Part shown: positions 35,810-45,043 of the stretch, one piece after another
Layout of the letters: every line of letters begins with the position of its first letter
Numbering within the stretch: the stretch's first letter is position 1
Assembly: GCA_030425145.1 (NCBI GenBank)
Contig: JAUHVK010000007.1
Span: 62,001-126,000, forward strand
Origin: Alphaproteobacteria bacterium
GTDB taxonomy: Bacteria > Pseudomonadota > Alphaproteobacteria > Rhodobacterales > Rhodobacteraceae
Direction: 5' to 3'
Length of the DNA: 64,000 bases
The notes under the pieces: model-generated
The model's database searches: none
Seen by the model: the letters and a program-made list of their open reading frames with translations, nothing else
Told to the model about the DNA's origin: nothing
Made by a program: the position numbers and the translations under genes

Positions 35810-37413
35810 TCCGCGCCGGGATGATCTGGACACTGGCACTTGCTGCCTCGCTGGGCGCACATGCCGCCGGGGCTGTCGCTCTCTACATCGCCACCCGGCC
35901 CGGAGACATTCCCGAGCAGCCCGTCCCAGAAACCCAGCTTGAACTTGCCGCGTATCAGGTGCAGCGCAGCACAGCGCGGGAAACTGCACCGGACTCGGAT
36001 CAAGCCCTTGCTGGCGACACGACAGGGACATCGCTGGGTCAGGGGCCAGTCGCCACGTCGCGCGCATCGGCCGTGGAAGCAGAGAGCACGACAACAGATT
36101 CGCTGTCCGCCCAAGGCCAGCGTGTCACCGCCGACGCGCCCCAAGGCGATATGGCCGAAGCCCTCACCGACCCAGCGCAACCGGTCTCGGCGGTGACGGC
36201 CCCTCAGACAACCTCACTGTCCGCGACGCCAAAACTCGAACCCGCTTCCCAGCCTACCTTGACGGCCCAAACCACAACAACCGTCGCGCTCTCAACTGCC
36301 GCCGTATCGGCAGCACAGGCTCTGACCTCAGTACAAGCCGCAAGTGTAGTCGCAGTGCCTACCGCAACCACGCCAAGCACCATTTTGTCCGTCGCGGCCA
36401 CCGCGGTGAGTGCGGCGCAGCCCGCCGTGTTCCGCCCCGCTGAAACCGAAATCACAGCACCATCCTCGCCCTCGCTTCCCACCGAAACCGCAATTGCCGA
36501 AGAAGCGGCCCAAGACCCAACTCCCGTCGCCCAACGCCCCGTGGACGCGGACAACGCACAATCCGTTGTGCCGAATGCCGAACGCACAAAAGCATCGCTT
36601 GCGTTTCAAGGCGCCGGAGATGGCCCCGTCGATCCGGTCTCCTTGTCGGCCTTCCAAAGTTTCATGGAGCCGGGCGATCTGAGCGGAGCCGCCGCCGATG
36701 TCCGCGACGGGATCACCGGCATTCTCAGCGCGGTCCCCTGCTCGCGGTTGCAGGTCGAGTTCGACCCAACCGACAACACCCTTGTCGTGGCCGGGCACGT
36801 GCCAGAACCGGACTTGCGTAACAGCGTGGTCGCGGCGATGCAGCAGCAGATGGGCACGAACATCCGGGTCCGTGACAACCTCCTCATTCTACCCCGCCCT
36901 CAGTGTGGAGCCCTTTCTGGCATCGCAAGCGTCGGCCTGCCACAATCGACCGATCAGATCACCAACCCACTGCTTGTCGGGGAAAGCACTCATGCGCGGG
37001 AATTCCGTTACACCGCCGGGAACCCTCTGGTGATGTCCCTGCAAGGCGCGGATTACGATGCGTTTGTCTATGTCGATTACTTCGATGCCGACGGAAACGT
37101 GCTGCATCTGATGCCAAATCAGTTCTCCCCGCTGACGCGGACACCGGCGAAAGGCGCGCTGCAGATCGGATCAGAGACCGTGCTCGCCGCCGGAGAACCG
37201 GGTCTTTACATTGAAATAGGTCCCCCCTTCGGACAGGAAATCGCCGCAGCATTCGCATCCTCGGTCCCGCTCTACGACGGCGTGCGCCCGCTTGTCGAAC
37301 CGGCAGGCCCCTACCTCGATTGGTTGCAGGAACGTGTCAGCGAAGCGCGTGCCGACGACCCCGGCTTCAAAGGCGAATGGGTCTATTTCTTTGTCTCGAC
37401 GGCAGCAGAATGA
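35806..37413 (+). CDS. TonB-like transducer with BON-like and DUF4384-type domains
   Basis: A 535-residue protein. One N-terminal membrane helix (about 6-28) is followed by a long Ala/Thr/Pro-rich low-complexity linker (about 40-290), as in TonB/TolA-type proteins that span the periplasm. Then comes a small BON-like fold (about 300-368), and a C-terminal domain (about 385-530) like DUF4384 (FVYVDYFDADGNVLHLMPN). The last domain type is also at the end of PpkA in this window. Gene order ExbB-ExbD-ExbD-this protein suggests the motor pulls or twists it. The linker has unusually repetitive codons for Ala and Thr. Confidence 0.75.
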   Translation: MIRAGMIWTLALAASLGAHAAGAVALYIATRPGDIPEQPVPETQLELAAYQVQRSTARETAPDSDQALAGDTTGTSLGQGPVATSRASAVEAESTTTDSLSAQGQRVTADAPQGDMAEALTDPAQPVSAVTAPQTTSLSATPKLEPASQPTLTAQTTTTVALSTAAVSAAQALTSVQAASVVAVPTATTPSTILSVAATAVSAAQPAVFRPAETEITAPSSPSLPTETAIAEEAAQDPTPVAQRPVDADNAQSVVPNAERTKASLAFQGAGDGPVDPVSLSAFQSFMEPGDLSGAAADVRDGITGILSAVPCSRLQVEFDPTDNTLVVAGHVPEPDLRNSVVAAMQQQMGTNIRVRDNLLILPRPQCGALSGIASVGLPQSTDQITNPLLVGESTHAREFRYTAGNPLVMSLQGADYDAFVYVDYFDADGNVLHLMPNQFSPLTRTPAKGALQIGSETVLAAGEPGLYIEIGPPFGQEIAAAFASSVPLYDGVRPLVEPAGPYLDWLQERVSEARADDPGFKGEWVYFFVSTAAE

Positions 37414-37573
37414 CAGGCGGCCAACCATGGTTTGACGCCGAACTTGCGAAAAATGCAGACCCGTCTTACCGTATGGTCAAGTACGTTATCCTGTGCCATC
37501 TGCCCAAACAAAAGCGCTCAAGCACAGGGTTGTTTTCACTCAGTTCATTTCCCACGGACCGAAAGCTCATATC

Positions 37574-38278
37574 ATGACCTCAAAGCTCGCCTCTGCCCGC
37601 ATTTTCGGCCTCCCCGCGCTTGTTGGGATGCTGTCGAGCCCGATCCATGCCTCAACGCCCGATCCCGTTGGCCCCGCAGTCACCCCTGGCCCAGCGCCAG
37701 TCAGCATCGAGGTGATCTACCCGCAATACGCTCAGGTCGGCGGCGACGACATAGGCGGAGGATCGAACGACTCCTCGGGCAATGACAACCGTCAGGTGCC
37801 AAGCGGCCCCGCTGTGACCGTGTCCAACGCGCGAACGGCACAGATCGTCAATCAGTTGAACCAGATCCAACAAATCTGCGAATTCATGGGTGATGAGTAT
37901 CGCGTCGCCTGTTTCGCCACGACTTACCGGGAACTTGCAGAGGAAATTCCCGCGAATGGGGACTACGAAGAAGCGCGCGAGGTGCTCTTGGACACCGCCC
38001 GCAAGCTTGACGCGATCGTGCGCAACAATATCGACCGCTCAAAGCCCGCGCTCTCCGCTCGCATTCGCACACCTGGTGGCCAATCCGTGCCGACCCCGCC
38101 GATGCGAGCTGTTCAAGAGCCACGCGCGGCTGATCTCAACCGGCAGGCCAGCGAAATCGTGGCAGAAGCGGAAACCGTGTTGCTGCGGTCGGCCAGCTCT
38201 GACGCCACACGCGCCATTCACTACCAGCGGATTGCGGCTGCTGTCGGGTCGAACAAGGTTTTGTTGCGGTCCAGCTAA
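37574..38278 (+). CDS. exported protein of unknown function
   Basis: A 234-residue protein with a probable signal peptide (about 1-26, MTSKLASARIFGLPALVGML then a SSPIHAS cleavage region). The mature N-terminus is Pro/Gly-rich; the C-terminal half is helical (QIVNQLNQIQQICEFMG; EIPANGDYEEAREVLLDTAR). I do not recognise the family. The open frame starts earlier (GTG 37493), but the signal-peptide ATG at 37574 is the better start. It lies 160 bases after the TonB-like gene and ends 3 bases from the convergent caspase-like gene. Confidence 0.65.
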   Translation: MTSKLASARIFGLPALVGMLSSPIHASTPDPVGPAVTPGPAPVSIEVIYPQYAQVGGDDIGGGSNDSSGNDNRQVPSGPAVTVSNARTAQIVNQLNQIQQICEFMGDEYRVACFATTYRELAEEIPANGDYEEAREVLLDTARKLDAIVRNNIDRSKPALSARIRTPGGQSVPTPPMRAVQEPRAADLNRQASEIVAEAETVLLRSASSDATRAIHYQRIAAAVGSNKVLLRSS

Positions 38279-38281
38279 ACC

Positions 38282-39787
38282 CTATTCCAGACCATAGGCC
38301 GCCCGTATGCCCCGCTTGGTGCCCGGCCCAATGTCGCCGTCAATGCTGCCGTCGTAAAAGTTGAAGGCCTGCAATTGCGCCTGCAATTCGCGGCGGGTTT
38401 CGGCGGCGAACATTGTCGGACGCTCCAACAGAAGGTTGAGCACATCCTGACTGCCACTGCGCAACGCCGCATAAAGGTATTGCGCCGCATCCTTCGGCCC
38501 CTTGTCCGGGATCAACCCGTCGTCGATCAGCGCGGCGAAATTGAACTGAGCTTCGGGGTGCCGCAAGTCGGCGGCCCGTTCGAACAGCTCAAGCGCCTTT
38601 TCGGGGTTCGGCCGCAGCCCAAGCCCGCCTTGGTAGTGCAGAAAGCCGAGATCATTGATCGCGTCGGCAAAGCCCTGATCCGCCGCCGCCTGATAAAGCT
38701 CCAACGCCCGCGCTTCGTCCACATCCACGCCGATCCCCTGCTCGTACAGCTTGGCCAATTCCATCTGCGCCTCGGGCGAACCGCGCTCGACCGCTCGCTG
38801 AAGGAAACTCACAGCCTGCGCCGGGTCGAAACGGCTGTCTTCGGGATTAAGGCGAATATAGGCGAGACCCAGCATCGACCGCGTGTCACCCAGATTGGCC
38901 AATGCCAGCAATTGCGACTCCTGATCCGGGCGCAGTTTGGACCAGGATTTCGAAGGCTCTGCCGCAGCCACCTCGGCTGAATCTTCCGGCCCGCCAGACA
39001 GGTAGAACGGCTGCCCAGTCAACGATCCGTATGTGTAGGGTTCCTGTAAGTTCTGGGTTTCCGACAGCACGGCATCCCGCACCTGCCGGAACATCAGGCT
39101 GATCTCCAAACCGGGCTTCGCCATCTTGTCGATCAAAGCCCGCGCATAGGGGCTATTGCCCTGCGTACCGTCCAGCGCCACCTGACCGTCCTTGGCGGCA
39201 AACGCCACCAGCGTGCCACGATCCGGGTTGGCCGGAGCCAGCCCCCCAACACCCCGCGTCGCCTGATCTGTTGACTGCAAAGCGGATTGTACCACCGCGT
39301 TTGTATCAATACCGCCGCCCAACGGATTGTCCCGACAACTGTCGAGGATCACGATCCGCATCACCCGCGCCTTTTCCACCACCCCAAGCATCTCCTTGAG
39401 CGACACCGACTGGTTCTGAACATCGATGTTGGAGCGGGGTTTCGCATCGATCGGCATCAGAAAATTCTCGCCCTGCACCTCGATCCCATGCCCGGCAAAA
39501 TAGATCAGCGCCAAATCCGCCGTTTCGGACCGGAAGGAAAAATCCTTCATCACCGCGCGAAGTTCTTCGAGGCTCACGTCGATAACGCGGGTGACGTCAA
39601 ATCCAATATCGCTCAACGTATCCGCCAACGCCTCGGCATCGTTGCGCGTGTTTGTCAGGGGCGTGACTGTTTCGTAATCGGACATCCCGATTACAAGAGC
39701 CACACGGTCCGGGCTGGCCGAAACCGCGACAGCGCCTGACCATAATAGAAATACCGGAAGAACAAACAGTCGGACGATGAGGTTCAT
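38282..39787 (-). CDS. periplasmic caspase-like protein with Sel1 repeats
   Basis: A 501-residue exported protein. A signal peptide (1-24) leads to a peptidase C14 (caspase/metacaspase-like) domain (about 27-245) with the catalytic pair His100 in YFAGHGIE and Cys151 in LDSCRDNP. Residues about 290-450 form Sel1-like helical repeats (SPEAQMELAKLYEQGIGV), and the end (YDGSIDGDIGPGTKRGIRAA) looks like a peptidoglycan-binding motif. The frame is open 60 codons upstream, but ATG 39787 begins the signal peptide. It is convergent with the ExbBD-type operon. It is related to the second caspase-like gene at 46275. Substrate unknown. Confidence 0.82.
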   Translation of the reverse strand: MNLIVRLFVLPVFLLWSGAVAVSASPDRVALVIGMSDYETVTPLTNTRNDAEALADTLSDIGFDVTRVIDVSLEELRAVMKDFSFRSETADLALIYFAGHGIEVQGENFLMPIDAKPRSNIDVQNQSVSLKEMLGVVEKARVMRIVILDSCRDNPLGGGIDTNAVVQSALQSTDQATRGVGGLAPANPDRGTLVAFAAKDGQVALDGTQGNSPYARALIDKMAKPGLEISLMFRQVRDAVLSETQNLQEPYTYGSLTGQPFYLSGGPEDSAEVAAAEPSKSWSKLRPDQESQLLALANLGDTRSMLGLAYIRLNPEDSRFDPAQAVSFLQRAVERGSPEAQMELAKLYEQGIGVDVDEARALELYQAAADQGFADAINDLGFLHYQGGLGLRPNPEKALELFERAADLRHPEAQFNFAALIDDGLIPDKGPKDAAQYLYAALRSGSQDVLNLLLERPTMFAAETRRELQAQLQAFNFYDGSIDGDIGPGTKRGIRAAYGLE

Positions 39788-40158
39788 GACTTGATCCAAT
39801 CTCGTGCGTGGTAATGCCTTACCATACGTCGAGCGCGCCTCGAATTCACTCACTTCTTTGCGAACCCGACACAGCAATTGCCCGGCGCTTGCGCAAAATT
39901 CATCGGATGAACAACGCGTTCGGTGACGTGTTGAACCCTGCATTTGACCGGTGTCAAACCATGGCAAACTTGACTCAAGTTCAATTTGCTCGTCTGATCG
40001 ACAACGCCCGTGCCGCGATCATTACAGCCTCGCCAATTATCGCGATGCTTTGTACCAGTTAGTCAGACACCCTTATTAGAACAGTCTTGTTTCGCGTCTC
40101 GCGCCTGATTTTTTCGGCTTAATTCCAAGCCCTAACATTGCCAGACGGATGTACTGAC
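39788..40158. other. divergent intergenic region with inverted repeat
   Basis: About 370 bases between the caspase-like gene (minus) and the giant PPC/RTX gene (plus). It contains a perfect inverted repeat TTTGAC-CGGT-GTCAAA (39943-39958) and a smaller one, GGTAA-TGCC-TTACC (39811-39824). Short open frames here do not look like genes. Promoters for both flanking genes are expected. Confidence 0.4.
39943..39958. promoter_or_regulatory. inverted repeat, possible operator
   Basis: TTTGAC and GTCAAA flank a 4-base spacer CGGT in the middle of the divergent region. Symmetry and position fit a regulator site, but no regulator is known. Confidence 0.35.
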
Positions 40159-43100
40159 ATGGAAGAATTTCCAGATTTTGACGATTTCTTGAGCTTGAGC
40201 GGCAATTACGGGTCCGCGACATCAGGGCTTCCATCTGATGGTGGTATCGGCTCGTTTAGCGACCGCGACTGGTTCGAGGTCACGCTGATCGCCGGGCACG
40301 AGTACGAAATTCAGGTACGCGGCGCTCCCACCGACGATGGCACGCTGATCGATCCGCTATTGGTCGGCGTCTATGACGATCTTGGCATCCTGATCCCCGG
40401 CACTGGCGACGACGACAGTGGGATCGGCTTGAACAGCCTGGAATTCTTCACTGCCGATTACACTGGCACGCACTATTTCTCGGTCGGATCGGCCGCCGGG
40501 GACAATTTGCCGATCGGCGGGACATATGTTCTCGAGTTTTTCGATCTCAGCGTACCCGAAGTCGTCAATGAGGGTGACGACATCACCTTTGCAATCCCAA
40601 CGGAGCTTCCGTTGGGGATTTCGCCGCCGTTTCCGGGCTCCGGGTCACCGGATGAATTTATCGCTGATCGTCAGATTTCGGTGATTGTGACAACCGCCAA
40701 CGCCATCAACGGTGAAGACTTCACAGTGTCCTACACCTTTGGCGCGACGCAGTCACTGAACTTCGCGGCTCTGCTGGACGACCTTGTCGAAGACGACGAA
40801 GGCGTGTCTATCCGGGTTCTTGGCACTGTCGAATGGATCGTGCCGAACGGGTTCTCTAACTTTTTCCACACCAATCTTCTTGGTGGCTCGGTTCAAGGCG
40901 ATCTCGTCGAAACGCAAATCGACTTCACCCGCAGCCTTGCGATCAACTCCGCGCCCTATGGCGTTCCGGACCCGATCACGAACTACAGTTTCATCGAACC
41001 GGAAATTATCGGGAACGTCCTCACCAATTTTGACGATGGAAGCGACGAACTTTTTTCGGTCATCCCGTTCTCCTTCGAATCCCCCACCGCAACGGGCGAA
41101 TTGCTGGCCAATGGCGATCTGTTGATCAACGACGCAAACGGCACCGACGGCCAGAGCCTCGTCATCCGTTTCACCGTAGTCGACGAACGTGGAGCCCGCA
41201 CCGAGGCCGAGCAGATCGTCGAATTCGGCACGCTTGACGACTACCTTCCCGGCGCCGACGCGCTGGAGTTCGGCAGCATCGACGTCGGAACGTCGGAACT
41301 GGGCAGCGTCGAACAGTTTGGCGACCGGGATCGCTTTGTGGTCGAGCTCGAAGCGGGGCAGCTTTATTCGATCAGTCTGAATTCGACGTCCGACGGCATA
41401 AGGTCTTTGGCCGATCCCGAGATTTTCGGTGTATTCGACATCCTCAACAATCCTGTCGCAAACTCGGCCGACAATGACGGAGGCCAGGGCCTGAACGCAC
41501 TGGCCGGACCGTTTGTCGTCGACACCACCGATTTCTACGAAATCGAAGTCGGTAGCCACACGCCATTCGGCGTTGGCGGCTATGAGCTGACCATCTTGTC
41601 TCTTGGGTTTGCGGATGACTATCTGCCCGGTTCGTTTGCCGATGTCTTCGGGACAGCGGTGGTCGACGTGCCTGTCACGGGCAATATCGAACGGCTCGGC
41701 GACCGCGATAGATTCGACATCTCACTGATCGCCGGCGCAGAGTATGACATCTCTCTCGAAGGGCTTCCGACCGGCGGAGGTTTGAACCCGAATGTCGAAA
41801 TCGTCGGTCTGTTTTCAAGCACGGGAGCTCTCATAGCAGGCAGTTCCGACAGCAACAGCGGGACGGATACAAACGCACTTGTTACAGGGCTGACGGTTCC
41901 GACGGATGGCGTCTATCAGGTGGAGGTCGCCGGTCAGAACGACAACACTACCGGAGACTACACGCTGACCGTAAACTTCAACAGGTTTACCGATGATTTC
42001 CTTCCGGGCGTCGCGGATGGGTTCGGGTCCGTTGCTGTCGGCGGACGCGCCACAGGCGAGATCAACACACCAACCGACATCGACGCCTTCCGAGTATCAC
42101 TACAAGCCAACACGACATACGAAATCACAATTTTGGGTCAGGCTTCCAACAACGGGACGCTGCTTGACCCTGACCTCTATGGCATTTTCGGGTCCAGTGA
42201 GATCAGCGGTCCGCCTCTCTTTTCGGTACAAGAGATCAACACACAACTGATCGAAGACGACAGTGTTTCTTACTTCACTCCACAAAGTTCGGGCGATTTC
42301 TTTATTGCAGTGCAGGACGCGTTCGGCGGTCTTGGCACGTACGCGATTGAAGTCACCAACCTTGGCCTGCGCGACGACTTTTCAGCGGACATCGACACCA
42401 CGGGTTCCATTGCGCCGGGCGGAACCGCTACCGGCCGCATTGATTTTGCACGCGACAACGACTGGTTCGAAGTCAATCTCTCAGCCGGGCGTCTCTACGA
42501 CATCAGCCTCGTCCCTCTGGCTGGCGGCAGCGCCCTTGCCGATCCGTTCTTCAATGGGGTCTATGACAGCGATGGCAATCTGATCGAGAACACCTCCAAT
42601 GACGACGGCGGCGAGGGCACCAGCAGCGCCCTGCAATTCGTCGCCGATCAAAGCGGCACCTACTACCTGTCGGCCGCTGGTTTTGGCGATGCCACGGGGC
42701 AGTACCGGCTTCAGATAGACGACCTCGGCCCATTGGATGACGGTCGTTTTGACATCACCGTTGAGTTTGCTTCGGAAGACGTGCCCAGTTCCTACGAGTC
42801 CGCGTTTGAAGACGCCGCTGACCGCTGGGAAGACATCATTACAGGCGACCTGCCCTACGCTTTCGTCGAAGGTTACGGCTACGTCGATGACATCCTGATC
42901 GAAGTCGCAGTCGAAGACATCGAACTGACCTTCGAGGGCGTCAGCCAGACCGTTCTGGCGATCTCGAGTGTCCTTGACCAGCGCGACGGTGTGTCGGGCA
43001 CCGACGCTTTGCCGACATATTCCCGCATCGTCATCAATTCCGACGAGGTCGGCACGCTGCTCAACCTCGACGAATTCGTGGCCAACACCATCGGCCGCGC

Positions 43101-44961
43101 GCTTGGGTTTGGTGCACTTTGGGAAGAGTTCGGCATTGTCAGTCTTATTGACGGTGTTCCGACCTATACCGGCGCGAACGGGCTGCGCGAAATGTCCGAA
43201 CTGAGCGACAACCTGAATGGCGTCAACGCGCTCGAAGACGGGGCCACCGGGGGCCTCGCCGCCGAATACTGGAGCGAAGCAGTCTTTGACGAGGAACTGA
43301 TGACCTCGCGCGTCGAGACCCGTCGTCCCGACGTAGGTCCCGGAAACCCCGGCGTTCCGGACAACCCGATCAGCGCGCTGACCATCGCCGCGATGCAGGA
43401 CCTCGGCTATACGGTGGACTACGACGAGGCGGATTTCTTCCGCCTCGACCCGGGTGCCCTCTCGCGACATTCCACCGATGGCCCTGCAACACAGTCCATG
43501 TCTATCCTGACCCAAAACACCGCTCAGAAACGTCTCCTGAATGATCTGCCAGACGCGGAAGACATCCCGAACGGTGCGGCCTATATCTATGTACGGCCTA
43601 ACGTCCTGTCAGAGGCTCCTGGCACCTTTGCCCTGAATGACGAGAATACAGAGCTTGTCTTCGCCAGCGGCACCAATGTCGTTCTCATCGAGGCTGTCAC
43701 AGGCGAGACTCTCAACATTGAACTCACAGGCACGTTCAACAAGAACGACCCGATCGAGATCTCCCAATTGTCAGGAACGGTCGACTCGATGGAGGTGCGG
43801 TCTCTCGACGGCCAGCTTTTGTTCAGCATCGATTACTCGCAAGAACCAACCACCGTGGCCGAAGTGGCGGCGCAATGGCCGGACTACTCGATGGAAGGTG
43901 AAAACATCATTGTGGTGGATACCTTGCCCGGTGCTCTGGTGCGCGTGAACCCAAATGGCGGCGGCGAAAACGCCAATCGCATCTTCACCGGGGCCAGCGA
44001 TGATTTCGTCCGCGGCGGCGAGCTTGCCGAGCTGATTAATGGCGGCGCGGACAACGATACGCTCGAAGGCGAAAACGGAAATGACTCGTTGGTCGGCGAA
44101 GGCGGCAATGATCACCTTGAAGGCGGGCGCGGCAATGACCTCGTGAATGGCGGAGCTGGCGTAGACACAGCCATCTACAGCGGTGCGCAGAGCGCCTACA
44201 CACTGACACTCAGCGCGGAATCGACCGTCATTCAAGATCGGCGGGGTGATGGCAATGGGCAGGATACTCTGATCGGCATCGAACGTTTGGACTTCGATAC
44301 GGACTTCTTTGAAGGCAACCCATTCGACCTCCAACAATTTGCCGGGACTACTGGCTTGTCAGAGACCGACTTCGAGAACTTCATCGAACTCTACATCGCA
44401 TATTTCAACCGTGCACCGGATGCGGTTGGTCTCAACTTCTGGGGCACCGCCTTTGCCAATGGAGTGAGCCTTGAGCAATCAGCCAGCTTCTTTATCGATC
44501 AGCCGGAAACGCGGGAAACCTACCCGTCTGAGCTGAGCAACACGGACGTTGCCACCGCCGTGTACAACAACGTGCTTGGGCGGATTCCGGATCAGGAAGG
44601 GTTTGATTTCTGGGTCAACGCGCTCGACAGCGGCGGCGTCAGCCGGGATCAGTTCATCCTTGCGATCCTTGGTGGTGCCAAGGCAACGCCACCGGACGGA
44701 GCAAGCCAGGACTTCATCCAGCAACAAGCCGCAGACCGCGCCTATCTCGCCAACAAGACCGATATCGGGGCCTACTACGCCGTGCACAAAGGCATGTCCG
44801 ATATCGACAACGCGTCCGAAGCGATGGCGATCTTTGATGGGTCGCAGGGCAGTATCACAGCCGCCGTCGCCCGCATCGACACGTTCCACAATGCGGCGTT
44901 GAATGCCAATACGGGCGAATTCCTAATGCCGCTGGTCGGAGTTCTGGACGACCCGTTCTAG
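40159..44961 (+). CDS. giant secreted protein: PPC repeats, inactivated metalloprotease-like domain, RTX repeats, DUF4214
   Basis: About 1600 residues, acidic. Five PPC-type (pre-peptidase C-terminal) domains have the recurring core D-R-D-x-F near residues 35, 389, 515, 639 and 766. Residues about 870-1110 match the frame of leishmanolysin-like (M8) secreted proteases (AFEDAADRWEDIITGDLP; ELMTS; TIAAMQDLGY). The zinc site HEMGH is replaced by NTIGR (976-980) and the later HW by YW (1037-1038), so it should be inactive. Calcium-binding GGxGxDxL repeats follow (about 1294-1338), then DUF4214 (about 1390-1540). RTX repeats suggest type I secretion; no exporter genes are nearby. Start ATG 40159 chosen over TTG 40138. 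Confidence 0.8.
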   Translation: MEEFPDFDDFLSLSGNYGSATSGLPSDGGIGSFSDRDWFEVTLIAGHEYEIQVRGAPTDDGTLIDPLLVGVYDDLGILIPGTGDDDSGIGLNSLEFFTADYTGTHYFSVGSAAGDNLPIGGTYVLEFFDLSVPEVVNEGDDITFAIPTELPLGISPPFPGSGSPDEFIADRQISVIVTTANAINGEDFTVSYTFGATQSLNFAALLDDLVEDDEGVSIRVLGTVEWIVPNGFSNFFHTNLLGGSVQGDLVETQIDFTRSLAINSAPYGVPDPITNYSFIEPEIIGNVLTNFDDGSDELFSVIPFSFESPTATGELLANGDLLINDANGTDGQSLVIRFTVVDERGARTEAEQIVEFGTLDDYLPGADALEFGSIDVGTSELGSVEQFGDRDRFVVELEAGQLYSISLNSTSDGIRSLADPEIFGVFDILNNPVANSADNDGGQGLNALAGPFVVDTTDFYEIEVGSHTPFGVGGYELTILSLGFADDYLPGSFADVFGTAVVDVPVTGNIERLGDRDRFDISLIAGAEYDISLEGLPTGGGLNPNVEIVGLFSSTGALIAGSSDSNSGTDTNALVTGLTVPTDGVYQVEVAGQNDNTTGDYTLTVNFNRFTDDFLPGVADGFGSVAVGGRATGEINTPTDIDAFRVSLQANTTYEITILGQASNNGTLLDPDLYGIFGSSEISGPPLFSVQEINTQLIEDDSVSYFTPQSSGDFFIAVQDAFGGLGTYAIEVTNLGLRDDFSADIDTTGSIAPGGTATGRIDFARDNDWFEVNLSAGRLYDISLVPLAGGSALADPFFNGVYDSDGNLIENTSNDDGGEGTSSALQFVADQSGTYYLSAAGFGDATGQYRLQIDDLGPLDDGRFDITVEFASEDVPSSYESAFEDAADRWEDIITGDLPYAFVEGYGYVDDILIEVAVEDIELTFEGVSQTVLAISSVLDQRDGVSGTDALPTYSRIVINSDEVGTLLNLDEFVANTIGRALGFGALWEEFGIVSLIDGVPTYTGANGLREMSELSDNLNGVNALEDGATGGLAAEYWSEAVFDEELMTSRVETRRPDVGPGNPGVPDNPISALTIAAMQDLGYTVDYDEADFFRLDPGALSRHSTDGPATQSMSILTQNTAQKRLLNDLPDAEDIPNGAAYIYVRPNVLSEAPGTFALNDENTELVFASGTNVVLIEAVTGETLNIELTGTFNKNDPIEISQLSGTVDSMEVRSLDGQLLFSIDYSQEPTTVAEVAAQWPDYSMEGENIIVVDTLPGALVRVNPNGGGENANRIFTGASDDFVRGGELAELINGGADNDTLEGENGNDSLVGEGGNDHLEGGRGNDLVNGGAGVDTAIYSGAQSAYTLTLSAESTVIQDRRGDGNGQDTLIGIERLDFDTDFFEGNPFDLQQFAGTTGLSETDFENFIELYIAYFNRAPDAVGLNFWGTAFANGVSLEQSASFFIDQPETRETYPSELSNTDVATAVYNNVLGRIPDQEGFDFWVNALDSGGVSRDQFILAILGGAKATPPDGASQDFIQQQAADRAYLANKTDIGAYYAVHKGMSDIDNASEAMAIFDGSQGSITAAVARIDTFHNAALNANTGEFLMPLVGVLDDPF

Positions 44962-44985
44962 GCGCGTCGCACGACGACGACGCAT

Positions 44986-45016
44986 AAAAAAAGGGCGCCT
45001 TTCAAAGGTGCCCTTT
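44986..45016 (-). terminator. rho-independent terminator of the YceI-OmpA gene
   Basis: AAAGGGC (44990-44996) and GCCCTTT (45010-45016) form the stem; the inner CC(T)/AGG bases extend it. On the minus strand a run of seven T (44986-44992) follows. It sits 28 bases after the stop of the minus-strand gene at 45044. Confidence 0.8.
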
Positions 45017-45043
45017 CGCATTAGTAAGTCTGATTGGAACCGT

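Noticed and set aside
35920-36680. Repetitive GCC/ACC-rich stretch as a DNA repeat element
   Set aside because: It is the Ala/Thr/Pro-rich linker of the TonB-like protein, in frame, without an exact repeat unit.
44038-44170. Tandem repeat that might be a CRISPR-like or DNA repeat
   Set aside because: It encodes the GGxGxDxL calcium-binding repeats in frame; the repetition is at the protein level.
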